A stretch of 64,000 nucleotides of DNA, from assembly GCA_026388715.1 (NCBI GenBank), contig JAPLJF010000035.1, positions 158,429-222,428 on the forward strand, read 5' to 3'. Each line of letters starts with the position of its first letter. The stretch's first letter is position 1. The stretch comes from Deltaproteobacteria bacterium. GTDB lineage: Bacteria; Desulfobacterota; Desulfobulbia; Desulfobulbales; Desulfocapsaceae. The notes below the pieces were generated by a model. The model saw only the letters and a program-made list of their open reading frames with translations. It was not told the origin of the DNA and searched no databases. This document shows positions 18,818 through 28,736 of this stretch, one piece after another. Position numbers and translations under genes: made by a program.

Positions 18818-19558
18818 TTACGCCATCTTTGCAATCATTTGATCATTATTGACAAGGGCAACAGCTGCGGCCCGCTGCTCGGCTTCTTTCTTGGAACTGG
18901 CAGCCCCTGTCCCAAGGACAATCTCCCGAAAGATAACCGATACCGTAAACACCTTCTGATGGGACGGCCCTTCCTCCATATCCAGTCGATACGATGGGGC
19001 CTCGTTAAACTGTTCCTGCAAGACTTCCTGCAACCGGCTTTTGGCGTCCGCGATCAACAACTCCTCTCTCTTGGTCTCAAAGGCCGGGACAAAGAAACGA
19101 AGGACAAAGTCTTGCACCGTCTCGTATCCGCCATCTTCAAAAATCGCCCCGACAACTGCCTCATAGGCGCAGGCCAGAATGGACGATTTGTTTCTCCCGT
19201 TAGAGGCGTCCTCACCCTTGCCCAAACATAAAAATTTACCAAGCTCCACATCCCTGGCCATGGTAGCCAGATGGGTTTCATTAACAAGCGCGGACCGCAA
19301 TTTGGTCAACTCCCCTTCGCGCATCGCCGGAAAGCGCTGGTATAAGGTATGACTGACAACCAGATCAAGAACCGCATCTCCCAGAAACTCCAGAGTTTCA
19401 TTATTGTGACCGGGAAAAGAATGTTCAAAGGCAAAGGAGGCGTGGATTAAAGCCTTCTGCAACAGACGCAGATCAGTAAAGCGATATCCCAGTATCTGCT
19501 CAAGGAAAGAGAGTTCTTCCTTATTCTTCCGCGCCAGTGAATCGAGATCCATACCCAT
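18818..19558 (-). CDS. rnc: Ribonuclease III
   Basis: Double-stranded RNA endonuclease for rRNA and mRNA processing. The catalytic domain has the signature NETLEFLGDAVLDLVVS, and a second acidic site, ACAYEAVVGAIFEDGG. A double-stranded RNA-binding domain follows (SRLQEVLQEQFNEAPSYRL... ending KKEAEQRAAAVAL). The frame opens at 19624 with TTG, but that stretch contains the promoter. I chose the ATG at 19558, which has aagggg upstream (246 residues; a second ATG is two codons on). Confidence 0.95.
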   Translation of the reverse strand: MGMDLDSLARKNKEELSFLEQILGYRFTDLRLLQKALIHASFAFEHSFPGHNNETLEFLGDAVLDLVVSHTLYQRFPAMREGELTKLRSALVNETHLATMARDVELGKFLCLGKGEDASNGRNKSSILACAYEAVVGAIFEDGGYETVQDFVLRFFVPAFETKREELLIADAKSRLQEVLQEQFNEAPSYRLDMEEGPSHQKVFTVSVIFREIVLGTGAASSKKEAEQRAAAVALVNNDQMIAKMA

Positions 19559-19565
19559 TTTCCCC

Positions 19566-19593
19566 TTGTCAAAAAAACAAACTGTGGTATAAA
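19566..19593 (+). promoter_or_regulatory. Candidate tRNA-Cys promoter
   Basis: TTGTCA (19566-19571), 16-bp spacer, TATAAA (19588-19593), about 35 bases before the tRNA. Its -10 box overlaps the -10 box of the opposing rnc promoter. Confidence 0.5.
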
Positions 19594-19614
19594 GTGGCTC
19601 GCATACTTTTTCAA
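19586..19614 (-). promoter_or_regulatory. Candidate rnc promoter
   Basis: Minus strand: TTGAAA (19614-19609), 17-bp spacer, TATACC (19591-19586). The transcript would start near 19579, about 20 bases before the chosen rnc ATG. Finding it inside the longer open frame is the main reason to reject the TTG start. Confidence 0.6.
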
Positions 19615-19627
19615 GTCTGCTCAAAAA

Positions 19628-19703
19628 GGCGGCGTAGCCAAGCGGCTAAGGCACTGGTCTGCAAAACCATGATTCAGCGGTTCAAATCCGCTCGCCGCCT
19701 CCA
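19628..19703 (+). tRNA. tRNA-Cys (GCA)
   Basis: A 76-base cloverleaf with acceptor stem ggcggcg/cgccgcc, D arm with gccaagcggctaaggc, anticodon arm ctggt-ctgcaaa-accat with anticodon GCA, T loop ttcaaat, and an encoded CCA end. Confidence 0.97.
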
Positions 19704-19711
19704 GTAAATTC

Positions 19712-19749
19712 AAAGGGTCACAAGCTATTCAACTTGTGACCCTTTTTTT
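19712..19749 (+). terminator. Rho-independent terminator after tRNA-Cys
   Basis: Inverted repeat aaagggtcacaag / cttgtgaccctttt around an 8-nt loop, followed by a T-run, 9 bases past the tRNA. Confidence 0.9.
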
Positions 19750-19847
19750 ATCAACTTTCGTAACGCTTTAAATACCTGATATTCGCTCCAAGGTCAAGTC
19801 ACATCCTGCAAGAGATGTAATCAAGTAACTCCAGATATCAACTCCTT

Positions 19848-22358
19848 TCAAGCGTCCTCATCTTCCACCGGCACTCCCCAGATCTCTCTGGCATATTGCT
19901 TGATGGTCCGATCAGTGGAAAATTTCCCCATGCGGGCCACATTCAACACAGCCTTCCGGTTCCATGCCACGGGGTCAAGGAAAGCCGTATTCACCTGATC
20001 CTGACAGGCAAGATACGACTCAAGGTCGAGAAGGAGGAGATAGGGATCATACTGATCAAGCAGACTGTCAACAAGGGGAAGGAACAATTCCTTATCACCC
20101 CGACTGAAAGAACCGTTCCGCAGACTGTCAATGGTCTGACCGATCTCCTTATTACCTCGGCAAATAGCCATGGGCGTGCGACTGACATTCAACTTCTCAT
20201 ACTCGGCCTCTTCTGCCGTCATCCCGAAGATAAAGATATTTTCCCGTCCCACCTCTTCCAGGATCTCAATATTGGCCCCGTCCAGGGTGCCTATGGTGAG
20301 TGCGCCATTAAGCGAAAACTTCATATTGCCGGTGCCCGAAGCCTCGGTGCCGGCGGTGGAGATCTGCTCGGACAAATCGGCGGCAGGCATTATCACCTCG
20401 GCCTGGGACACATTATAATTGGGAAGAAAAACAACCCGCAGACGCGCCCCCACCCGTGGATCATTATTCACGACCTCGGCAATGGAATTGATCAGCTTGA
20501 TAACCAGTTTGGCCTTCCAGTAACTGGGGGCGGCCTTGCCGGCAAAGATGACTGTTCTGGCAGCAAGATCCAGATCAGGCCTCCTGAGGATCTTGTGATA
20601 CAGGGTGATAACATGGAGGCAATTCAACAGTTGCCGTTTATATTCATGAATGCGCTTCACCTGGATATCGAACATGGAATCCAGGCTCACCTCAACGCCA
20701 CATTTTTTTTGGATCAGGGCCGCTAAGCGCTCTTTATTGGCACGCTTGATCGCCTGCCATTCTGTCTGAAATCCCCTATCATCAGCCCATGTTTCCAGCC
20801 CCCGCAACTGATCGAGATCCGTGATCCATCCCGAACCGATCTTGCTGGTGATCAGCGCAGCAAGTCGGGGATTGGCCTTCAACAGCCAGCGCCGCGGGGT
20901 AATGCCGTTCGTCTTTGAATTAAACTTACCTGGAAAGAACTGATGGAAAAATTTAAAGGTCTTCTCCTTCAACAAGCGGGTATGCAACTCTGCCACCCCG
21001 TTTACCGAATGACTGCCGACAATGGCCAGATGGGCCATACACACCTTTTTTACATCCCCCTCCTCAATAATGGACATGGCACGCAGCCTGCCGATATCGC
21101 CAGGATAGGCCAGGGCAACCAGCTCCAGAAAACGCTTATTGATCTCATAAATGATCTCCATATGCCTGGGCAGCACCTTGGCAAGCAGCTCCACATGCCA
21201 TTTTTCCAGGGCCTCGGGCATAAGGGTATGATTGGTGTAGGCAAAGGTCTTGGTGCAGACATCCCAGGCCTTTTCCCATATCAGACCCTCAACATCAAGC
21301 AGGAGACGCATCAGTTCAGGAATGGCAATGGATGGATGCGTATCATTCAACTGCACGGCGATAATATCACTGAATAGAGTAAAGTCTGAATACTTCTTTT
21401 GATAGCGACGCATAATATCCTGCAAGGTGGCCGCCACAAAGAAATATTGCTGTTTCAACCGCAATTCCTGGCCTGCCAGATTATGATCCGGCGGATACAA
21501 TACCTTGGAGATGGTCTCAGAACTCACCTTGTGCTGGACCGCGCCGATATAATCACCCTGGCCGAAAAAACTCAAATCCAGATCACGGGAGGCGCGGGCC
21601 GCCCACAATCGCATGTTGATCACATGATCATTCTGATACCCAGGCACCAGAATATCACAGGGCAGGGCCATGACATCTTCCGTCTCCAGCCATTGGGCCC
21701 GATAGTTTCCGCCCGCATCCAGATAGCTGCTGACCCGACCATAAAAATGGATGGGAAAAGCGGGCATGTTCCGCTGAAAGACCCAAGGTGTTCCATAACG
21801 CATCCAGTTATCAGGACTTTCCACCTGATAGCCATCGATCAACTGCTGGTAAAAAAGACCGTATTCATACAAAATACCATAGCCGTAAGCCGGGATTTTT
21901 AAGGTGGCAATGGAATCCATGAAACAGGCGGCCAGTCGTCCCAACCCGCCATTGCCAAGGGCCGCGTCCTCCTCTTCCTCCCGGAGCAGATCCATATCAA
22001 AACCAAGCTCTTCAACTGCCTGCTGCACCTCATCATAAATCCCCAGATTAATCATGCTATTGCCAAGGGAACGACCAATCAAAAATTCAAGAGAGAGATA
22101 ATAAACCCGTTTTTTCCCTTTGGCGTAAGAGGCCTTCTGGGTCTTGATCCATTTTTCCACCATGATATCGCGCAAGGTATAGGCAACTGCCCTATAGATA
22201 TCACTCTCACCTGCCCGCTGAGGGTCGCGCCCCTGAAAGCTCATCACATGATGCAGGATATTTTTCCTGATATCTTCAGCGGTTGTGGGGGAAAAAAGAC
22301 TCTCACAATCACTGTCAGACAGGTGATGTTCTCTTTTTTCATTCTCTGATTCTTTCAT
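19848..22358 (-). CDS. glgP: Glycogen/maltodextrin phosphorylase
   Basis: Pyridoxal-phosphate enzyme that releases glucose-1-phosphate from alpha-glucans. Hallmarks are YYLSLEFLIGRSLGNS near the N-terminus, ALGNGGLGRLAACFMDS, and the cofactor region EASGTGNMKFSLNGAL with GTLDGANIEI. The frame opens at 22406, but the ATG at 22358 (836 residues) has agaaggga about 10 bases upstream. Full length for the family. It stands alone; no other glycogen gene is next to it. Confidence 0.95.
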   Translation of the reverse strand: MKESENEKREHHLSDSDCESLFSPTTAEDIRKNILHHVMSFQGRDPQRAGESDIYRAVAYTLRDIMVEKWIKTQKASYAKGKKRVYYLSLEFLIGRSLGNSMINLGIYDEVQQAVEELGFDMDLLREEEEDAALGNGGLGRLAACFMDSIATLKIPAYGYGILYEYGLFYQQLIDGYQVESPDNWMRYGTPWVFQRNMPAFPIHFYGRVSSYLDAGGNYRAQWLETEDVMALPCDILVPGYQNDHVINMRLWAARASRDLDLSFFGQGDYIGAVQHKVSSETISKVLYPPDHNLAGQELRLKQQYFFVAATLQDIMRRYQKKYSDFTLFSDIIAVQLNDTHPSIAIPELMRLLLDVEGLIWEKAWDVCTKTFAYTNHTLMPEALEKWHVELLAKVLPRHMEIIYEINKRFLELVALAYPGDIGRLRAMSIIEEGDVKKVCMAHLAIVGSHSVNGVAELHTRLLKEKTFKFFHQFFPGKFNSKTNGITPRRWLLKANPRLAALITSKIGSGWITDLDQLRGLETWADDRGFQTEWQAIKRANKERLAALIQKKCGVEVSLDSMFDIQVKRIHEYKRQLLNCLHVITLYHKILRRPDLDLAARTVIFAGKAAPSYWKAKLVIKLINSIAEVVNNDPRVGARLRVVFLPNYNVSQAEVIMPAADLSEQISTAGTEASGTGNMKFSLNGALTIGTLDGANIEILEEVGRENIFIFGMTAEEAEYEKLNVSRTPMAICRGNKEIGQTIDSLRNGSFSRGDKELFLPLVDSLLDQYDPYLLLLDLESYLACQDQVNTAFLDPVAWNRKAVLNVARMGKFSTDRTIKQYAREIWGVPVEDEDA

Positions 22359-22406
22359 AAAAAAATGTCCCTTCTCGATAGAATGTACATGATCAGGATA
22401 AGTCAT

Positions 22407-22583
22407 CGTTCAAAAAAACCGCAATTTTGAGGGCACCTTCAAAAATCAGGGCTTTCGTTAAAGCTCAAGGCGTGCAAAAAATTTTAATGCAGGCATCTCT
22501 TTAATATTCCGATAATAAATCCTTAAAGACAAAACAGAGATCGTCGAACAATCAAACCATCCCACTGAACAAGAGACTCCTCC
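22407..22583. other. Spacer upstream of glgP
   Basis: Part of the roughly 400-base region between divergent glgP and the TPR gene. I see no gene and no clear glgP promoter. The plus-strand promoter for the TPR gene starts at 22584. Confidence 0.4.
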
Positions 22584-22612
22584 TTGCGTTACAATAGAGA
22601 GTCGCTTATACT
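22584..22612 (+). promoter_or_regulatory. Sigma-70-type promoter for TPR-cysE-cysK
   Basis: TTGCGT (22584-22589), 17-bp spacer, TATACT (22607-22612). It leaves a leader of about 185 bases before the TPR gene. Confidence 0.5.
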
Positions 22613-22803
22613 TTATTTTTCGCTCAGTTCAAATATCTCTTGAGTTTGGTGGTCGTGTACGGTTTTTTGTAACAGTCTTCAGCCTCTCAACCTGAGCAGG
22701 TACTATTATTCATCAATTGTACAACAATGCCCCATCACAACACAAACAAAAAGCCCCTTTTTCTTTTTGCACGAAGACACTCAATCATTTTCGGAGGACG
22801 ACC

Positions 22804-23439
22804 ATGACAACTACCGGAAAAATGGTAAAAAAAGAGACCATGCTGATAGCCATCGTCATCAGCTTACTGCTGGGATTTCTGACCGGAATCATTTTTACTA
22901 CTTACAAGCTCAGCCCATCAAAAACTACCGCCAGCCAGCCTGATCATGACCATGAACAACAAGGCGTCACCATGAATAATGAACAAAGCAAGAATATTGC
23001 GGCACTCGAGGCAGAGGTGGAAAAGAATCATGCCAATGGTGAGGCATGGAATAAGCTGGGCAATCTTTACTACGACACCAATCAGTTTAAAAAAGCCATT
23101 GCTGCCTACACCCACACGCTTGACCTTGTCCCCGCAAATGCCGACATCCTCACCGACCTTGGCGTCATGTACCGGCTCGACAAGCAACCCGAAAAGGCCA
23201 TAGAGTCCTTTGATAAAGCCATCCAGACCAACCCCCGGCACGAACCCGCACGTCTGAATAAGGGAGTCGTTCTGCTCTATGATCTGGGCCGGATTCCCGA
23301 CGCCCTGCAGACCTGGCAGGAACTGCTGGGCGTCAATCCCAATGCGATGACCGCCAACGGCCAGTCGGTACGTGATCTGGTGGCGGAAGTGACAAAAGAG
23401 GTTGAAAAATCAGGAAAACAGGAACCCAAGACCAAATAA
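22804..23439 (+). CDS. Membrane-anchored TPR protein
   Basis: A 211-residue protein with a single N-terminal membrane helix (IAIVISLLLGFLTGIIF, about residues 16-33), then about three TPR units in the periplasm (AWNKLGNLYYDTNQFKKAIAAY, ILTDLGVMYRLDKQPEKAIESF, ARLNKGVVLLYDLGRIPDALQ). Its partner is unknown; the arrangement resembles CcmI/NrfG-like assembly scaffolds. The frame is open from 22717, but the ATG at 22804 with ggagga upstream starts directly before the anchor. cysE begins 23 bases later. Confidence 0.8.
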   Translation: MTTTGKMVKKETMLIAIVISLLLGFLTGIIFTTYKLSPSKTTASQPDHDHEQQGVTMNNEQSKNIAALEAEVEKNHANGEAWNKLGNLYYDTNQFKKAIAAYTHTLDLVPANADILTDLGVMYRLDKQPEKAIESFDKAIQTNPRHEPARLNKGVVLLYDLGRIPDALQTWQELLGVNPNAMTANGQSVRDLVAEVTKEVEKSGKQEPKTK

Positions 23440-23462
23440 GCCACGATTTACAGTGATCGCCC

Positions 23463-24470
23463 ATGTCAATCCCCAAAGACAAACAGAGCGCCATCCCCAC
23501 CTGTGATTCCTGCGACCAGGATCATGGCGGCAACATCTGTCTGCATAACCAGATCCCGGCGGTGGTCAAACAACTTGTCGCCCTGTGGCAAACAAAAACA
23601 GGCCAGAGCGGCAACTGTTTTGACCACATCGGCCCGGTGCCCATCCCCTCACACCAGGCCATCATCGACATCATCTATCAGGCAAGACAACTCCTCTTTC
23701 CAGGATACTTTACCCAGACCAAACTGCACGCCTCCAATCTGGAATATTACATCGGCCAGGAGGCCACCGAGCTCTACGAACGACTGACCGAGCAGATCAC
23801 CATGGCCATCCGTCATGACTGCCGTCGGACCAATCTCGCCTGCACCAACTGCGAGGAACGCGGCCACCTTCTGGCCCTGAGCTTCATCAAGACCCTGCCG
23901 CAGATCACCGAGACCCTGGCCGCCGACATCCGGGAAACACTTGCCGGTGATCCGGCCACCAACAGTGCCGATGAGGTGATCTTCAGTTATCCCGGCCTGC
24001 TGGCCACCTCCATCTTCCGCATGGCCCACGAGCTGTTTCTGCTGAAGGTGCCGATCATCCCACGGATCATGACCGAGCACGCCCACAGCCTGACCGGAAT
24101 TGACATCCATCCCGGCGCCACCATCGGTCCCGGCCTCTTTATCGATCACGGCACCGGCGTGGTGATCGGCGAGACCACGATCATCGGTGCTGATGTCCGG
24201 CTGTACCAAGGAGTCACCCTGGGGGCCCTGTCCCTGCCCAGAGATGCCGGGGTCAGAATGCAGCAGGTGAAGAGGCACCCCACCATTGAGGATGAGGTCA
24301 TCATTTATGCCAACGCCATTATCCTGGGCGGGGAAACGGTGATCGGCAGGCGGTCGATCATCGGCGGCAACATCTGGCTCACCGAAAGTGTGCCGCCGGA
24401 CACCCGGGTGATGCTCAAGCGGCCGGAACTGATTTTTTCGGGGAAAAAAGAGAAAACAGGCAGAAAATAA
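23463..24470 (+). CDS. cysE: Serine O-acetyltransferase
   Basis: Makes O-acetylserine from serine and acetyl-CoA, the first step of cysteine synthesis. The 335-residue protein has a helical N-terminal domain and a left-handed beta-helix with hexapeptide repeats ([29 protein letters not shown], split by the catalytic DH). The N-terminus has Cys motifs ([19 protein letters not shown]) and is longer than the E. coli enzyme, as in the EpsC-type group. It is 11 bases upstream of cysK, so together they encode the two-step cysteine pathway. Confidence 0.93.
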   Translation: MSIPKDKQSAIPTCDSCDQDHGGNICLHNQIPAVVKQLVALWQTKTGQSGNCFDHIGPVPIPSHQAIIDIIYQARQLLFPGYFTQTKLHASNLEYYIGQEATELYERLTEQITMAIRHDCRRTNLACTNCEERGHLLALSFIKTLPQITETLAADIRETLAGDPATNSADEVIFSYPGLLATSIFRMAHELFLLKVPIIPRIMTEHAHSLTGIDIHPGATIGPGLFIDHGTGVVIGETTIIGADVRLYQGVTLGALSLPRDAGVRMQQVKRHPTIEDEVIIYANAIILGGETVIGRRSIIGGNIWLTESVPPDTRVMLKRPELIFSGKKEKTGRK

Positions 24471-24481
24471 AGGAATATTTC

Positions 24482-25405
24482 ATGACCAGCATGCCGCTCA
24501 CCGCCACCATCGGCAACACCCCCCTGCTCACCCTGACCCGCATCAGCAAGGGATGCCGGGCCACCATCCTGGCCAAACAGGAATCGAGAAACCCCATGGG
24601 CAGCGTCAAGGACCGCATCGCCCTCGCCATGATCGAGGCCGGAATCCGCGACGGACAGATCAAGGCCGATACCACCATTATCGAGCCCACCAGCGGCAAT
24701 ACCGGATTAGGATTGGCCTTTATCTGTGCAGCCAGGGGACTGCGCCTGATCCTGACCATGCCCGAGAGCATGTCCATGGAACGACGGATCCTGCTCAAAC
24801 ACCTGGGGGCCGAACTCGTTCTTACCCCGGCGGCAACAGGAATGAGCGGTGCCATTGCCACGGCCAGAGAACTGGCCCAAGCGGACAAAAACTCCTTCAT
24901 GCCCAATCAGTTTACCAATCCGGCCAATCCAGCCATCCACCGGGCGACAACAGCAGAAGAGATCTGGACGGCCAGCGAGGGCAAGATCGATATCTTTGTG
25001 GCAGGAGTAGGCACCGGCGGCACGATTACCGGCGTGGGCGAGGTGTTAAAGAGCAGAAATCCACAGATTAAGATCGTGGCCGTGGAACCGGCGGACTCAC
25101 CGGTGCTCTCAGGAGGGGCGGCAGGTCCTCACAAGATCCAGGGGATCGGCGCCGGTTTTGTCCCCGAGATCCTCAACACCGCCATCCTCGATGCCATCAT
25201 CACCGTCTCCAATCAGAACGCAATGGAGACGGCCAGACGCCTGGCCGTCGAAGAAGGCATCCTCTGCGGCATCTCGTCCGGGGCCGCCGTCTGGGCCGCC
25301 CTGCACCTGGGGGCCAAAGATGAAAACAAAGGCAAGACCATTGTCACCATCCTCCCCGACACCGGAGAGCGCTACCTGAGCACCGAACTCATGACCAAGC
25401 CATAA
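24482..25405 (+). CDS. cysK: Cysteine synthase A (O-acetylserine sulfhydrylase)
   Basis: Pyridoxal-phosphate beta-replacement enzyme making cysteine from O-acetylserine and sulfide. The cofactor lysine is in [10 protein letters not shown], the substrate loop is [10 protein letters not shown], and the phosphate loop is [15 protein letters not shown]. The 307-residue length is typical. It is the last gene of the TPR-cysE-cysK unit. Sulfide from sulfate reduction is the likely sulfur source. Confidence 0.95.
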   Translation: MTSMPLTATIGNTPLLTLTRISKGCRATILAKQESRNPMGSVKDRIALAMIEAGIRDGQIKADTTIIEPTSGNTGLGLAFICAARGLRLILTMPESMSMERRILLKHLGAELVLTPAATGMSGAIATARELAQADKNSFMPNQFTNPANPAIHRATTAEEIWTASEGKIDIFVAGVGTGGTITGVGEVLKSRNPQIKIVAVEPADSPVLSGGAAGPHKIQGIGAGFVPEILNTAILDAIITVSNQNAMETARRLAVEEGILCGISSGAAVWAALHLGAKDENKGKTIVTILPDTGERYLSTELMTKP

Positions 25406-25477
25406 AAAGAGTGTGAGGCAAGTAAATATTGGAGAGAGTCTTTCAACGGCCAGCGTCTGAATTTACTGGATGAAACG

Positions 25478-26566
25478 CTACAACGCTGCAGGATTTTTGC
25501 ACCATTCGAGTATCTTGCAGAAGGGAACAATCCGGACATCGGGCTTGGTGAGAGCGTAGTTTATAAATTCTTCAATCACCTCTCTCATCTCCTGTGATGA
25601 TATATTGGGCGGGCTGATGTCTACGCCCATTGCTTTTGCCGTATAAAACGTAGTATGCGCCCCAAATAACATCGGCGCCCTATTTCCTTTGAGTCTCTGG
25701 TCTAATGTATATTTCAGCGTACATAAATACTCTGTCTTCGTCAGGCCAAGGCCACCCTCAGAATAGCCCGCAACCAAATTCCAGTCCAGTCCTGTAATTT
25801 TTCCTGTTTTATCGTCAAAATCGGGAACTTTTTTCTTAATTTGTGCGCGTAATTCAGGAGGCACTATAACCGCATAAGCCGGCATTTCCCAAAGTCCGGG
25901 GTGTCCTTTTATCGTTTTGTCATCCGGGCTCCCCCTGTCCAATCTATACGGCCAGGTAAAATTTGTTCCCTCTGCTTGCTCATCAAAACCGCTCTCAACA
26001 GAACAATCATACGAAAACCCTAATTTTTCCAACACATTAAACATTGAGTCATTATATAAAAGGAAAGGAGCCCTGAAACCTGCAATTTTGTCTGATGGAA
26101 TATTGAGCGCTGCCAATTCCTTCCTGCAGTCAGCTATTTCTGATTTCCACACCTTTTGTTGAGTAGAAGCAGAGGTGGTATGCGTTTCGGTGTGGTTTCC
26201 GATTTCATGACCATCGTTGTATGCATCCACATAGGTGTTGGCCAACTCTGTCCCCGGGATTACTTTCTCGACGTTATTCGTGTTGTTAAAAAATGATACC
26301 CGCACTGGTGTCCCGTCAAATGTTCGGGGATTATGCCTACCTGCAGGATTTTCTCTCTTTTTCAGATAATTGAGGATCCAGACCATCCCGTCAGCGTAAT
26401 AATTATCATCAAATCCGATGCTGACAAATTGCGGCGTTTGCTCTGGGACCAGATTTCTAGGGATTTTTGGGGATGCTGATACCTCGCCGAGCGCCTGAGA
26501 AGAACCACTGAATACTATCAAGAAAAATAAAACGATGTGCAGCATGTCCAGAAGTGCGGCTTTCAT
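25478..26566 (-). CDS. Exported polysaccharide deacetylase (NodB family)
   Basis: Carbohydrate esterase 4-like protein of 362 residues. It has a signal peptide (ending near SSQALG), the metal/catalytic segment FVSIGFDDN, the His pair motif GHEIGNHTETH, and the RAPF motif, which suggests an active metal enzyme on peptidoglycan or an exopolysaccharide. The frame is open to 26626, but the ATG at 26566 overlaps the vanZ-like stop by one base (TAATG), which suggests translational coupling and fits the signal peptide. Confidence 0.85.
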   Translation of the reverse strand: MKAALLDMLHIVLFFLIVFSGSSQALGEVSASPKIPRNLVPEQTPQFVSIGFDDNYYADGMVWILNYLKKRENPAGRHNPRTFDGTPVRVSFFNNTNNVEKVIPGTELANTYVDAYNDGHEIGNHTETHTTSASTQQKVWKSEIADCRKELAALNIPSDKIAGFRAPFLLYNDSMFNVLEKLGFSYDCSVESGFDEQAEGTNFTWPYRLDRGSPDDKTIKGHPGLWEMPAYAVIVPPELRAQIKKKVPDFDDKTGKITGLDWNLVAGYSEGGLGLTKTEYLCTLKYTLDQRLKGNRAPMLFGAHTTFYTAKAMGVDISPPNISSQEMREVIEEFINYALTKPDVRIVPFCKILEWCKNPAAL

Positions 26567-27117
26567 TATGATTTTCGCCAACGCCTCAAAAGCCAGAGTG
26601 TGAGAATTGCCGCCGCGCCACCACAAGTATCTATAAAAATATCCGAGATCAGCGGCGTTCTATCCGGGACAAAAGATTGATGGAATTCGTCAAGCGCCGC
26701 AGAGAGAAAAACAATTAATATTGCCAGTCCCGCTTCGTTCCATTTCCACGAGCTTTGAACGCTCTGCCGGGGTTGTGCCTCTGCCGGTTGGCGCCGGGTA
26801 TTGCCAAGAGCACGCCAGAGAAGCAGGGCAAGCACGGCATATTCGCTCAGATGTCCGCATTTGCGAAAGACGTAATGAATTGCATCGATCCGGGTTCGCA
26901 CCAGATGGGGAAAGAGCCAGTGGAGTATCGGCTCAAGCAGGTGCGACGTGTGTTTATAAGAACTCGAATCGGATGAGGCCAAGAAGATCAACGCCATCCA
27001 CAACAGGACCGGAAGCCAATATTTAACAAATACTTTGGAATTGCACACGCGGGAATCGATGGATGAGAATAACAGGAAATGAGTTTTGAAAATTGGCCCC
27101 CAAATTGGCCTTCCCAA
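26566..27117 (-). CDS. VanZ-like membrane protein
   Basis: A protein of up to 183 residues with about four membrane helices and VanZ-family signatures (RKCGHLSEYAVLALLLWRAL; DEFHQSFVPDRTPLISDIFID). VanZ-like proteins are linked to glycopeptide resistance and surface polysaccharides, but the activity is not known. The given start is TTG and no ribosome site is clear; a GTG about 22 codons in is an alternative. Its 5' end is near an insertion element, so the start may have been altered. Coupled to the deacetylase gene. Confidence 0.7.
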   Translation of the reverse strand: MGRPIWGPIFKTHFLLFSSIDSRVCNSKVFVKYWLPVLLWMALIFLASSDSSSYKHTSHLLEPILHWLFPHLVRTRIDAIHYVFRKCGHLSEYAVLALLLWRALGNTRRQPAEAQPRQSVQSSWKWNEAGLAILIVFLSAALDEFHQSFVPDRTPLISDIFIDTCGGAAAILTLWLLRRWRKS

Positions 27118-27235
27118 TATTGAGCGACTCTAACCAGAGTTTATCTATACCTGGCTCATGCCAACGCATCAACATTTTTCCCCAAAAATGCTGGAACGGT
27201 CGACAGGAGATATCTTGACTACTGTAAATCAGAGA

Positions 27236-28673
27236 TACAGTAGACTTCTGAGTTGTTCCGTCAATAATTTAAACAAATCCCAACAAAGGAGAATTTGTTC
27301 TCTTTAATGTTTGTATGTATTTAATCTCATCATAGGGTGTCCTGTTCTTCCAACAGCAGTACATGATTCTGATCCACTTAAAAGCAAGAGCTCGAATGGC
27401 TGTATGATGGGATTTGCCTCGTTTTCTTAGCATTTCATAATATGCTTGAGCCCATATTGATGACCTGCGTGAGGAATTTGCAAACTCATGAAAAGTTTGT
27501 AGTAAAAATTTCGGACATGCAAGGCGGCGTATGACCGTTTTTGATTGACCGCTTGCCTTTGTCACAGGCGCTATGCCTGAATATTGTTGCATGCTGTCTG
27601 CGGAATCATAGCGTTTACGATCAGTACCCCAAGCACAAAGGAGACGCGGACCCAAAGCCTCGCCTGAGCCAGGGAAAGTGTCAAAGATACTTTTATCTTC
27701 ATGGTTGTTATAGAGTTCCCTGAGCGCCATATCAAATTCATCAATTGCACTATTAAGCTCACTAAGCTGACCAATGAGCATCTTTACAATAATGAGACAA
27801 CTCTTTATAACAGCTTGATCAGAGGTAAGTGGTATTGTTGAACGAATAAGTTCCTGACGTTCCTTGATTCGCGTTGCTGACCGCGAATTATGTGCAGAGT
27901 AAAAAAGTTGAATTGTTTTATTTTCTGCTCGTTGCACATCACTTAGTTGTGGCCATTTACTGAGAAAATCCAAGGCCATTGTTTTATAAAGTGTTCACCC
28001 AGCAAGCTTTATAGCCTGTGGGAAATACATCTTAAGGGTGGAACGGAGTCGATTCGTTAGCCTTGTTCGCTCACCCACTACTTGACGACGTCCCTGGGCA
28101 AGAAAAGATATTGTCCGGGTTTATTCGTCATCAGGTTCCCAAGGACGTAATCTTTCATAATGAACAGCCACAAGTTCTCTCAGGTAATCGGCATCAGATG
28201 GATCTCCCTTTGCACCACTACCCGTAAACGCCTCGCGAAAACGAGCAAGATTTTTAGGGTTCACAGGAAAGAGGGTTAAAAAATCATACCCAAGCAGGTG
28301 AAAGATCAGCGCGCCCCTTGATTGTTCTCAAGGCACAGGGCAATTTGTCCATCAGGAAACTGTTGGCGCAAGGAAAGCAGCCATTCATTTAACGCTTCAG
28401 GGGTATGGGTTATTACTTGATGAACCAGCTTGCCTCCATCACCAGAAGAGATGCTTACATTATGTTTTTTATCAGCCCAGTCAACCCCAACAAATGCTGC
28501 GAAATGAAGTGCTTTGTTCTTCATAGTAGCCACCAAATGAGATATTTTGATTACAGGTTTCAAGAAACGCATCGCTGGTTTATCGAGGTCCTTATAGCAA
28601 GATCAATTTACATGATCGGCTTCTGAGTATTCGTTTAAACCAGCTACTCTCACCCGCCCGAAAGTCTACTGTA
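27236..28673 (-). mobile_element. IS110-family element (IS1111-like), decayed
   Basis: A broken IS110-type transposase lies between perfect 12-bp inverted repeats, tacagtagactt (27236-27247) and aagtctactgta (28662-28673). Subterminal inverted repeats of this size are typical of the IS1111 group, unlike other IS110 elements. The true ends may extend a few bases beyond. Confidence 0.7.
27269..28572 (-). pseudogene. IS110-family transposase, broken
   Basis: The N-terminal DEDD domain (FVGVDWADKKHNVSI, first Asp visible) runs to about 28308, where one base is missing. The middle reads on in another frame (GYDFLTLFPVNPKNLARFR, GDPSDADYLRELV) and meets in-frame stops at 28121-28123 and 27995-27997. 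The C-terminal transposase-20 domain (GSGEALGPRLL, YSGIAPVTKASG, YYEMLRKRGKSHHTAIRAL) is intact. Several independent lesions mean it is not active. Confidence 0.85.
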
Positions 28674-28736
28674 AAACGTTCAACGTTTAGTAAGCTCTAA
28701 AGTGGACCCCTGAGTCAAGACAAAAATCCACTGAGT

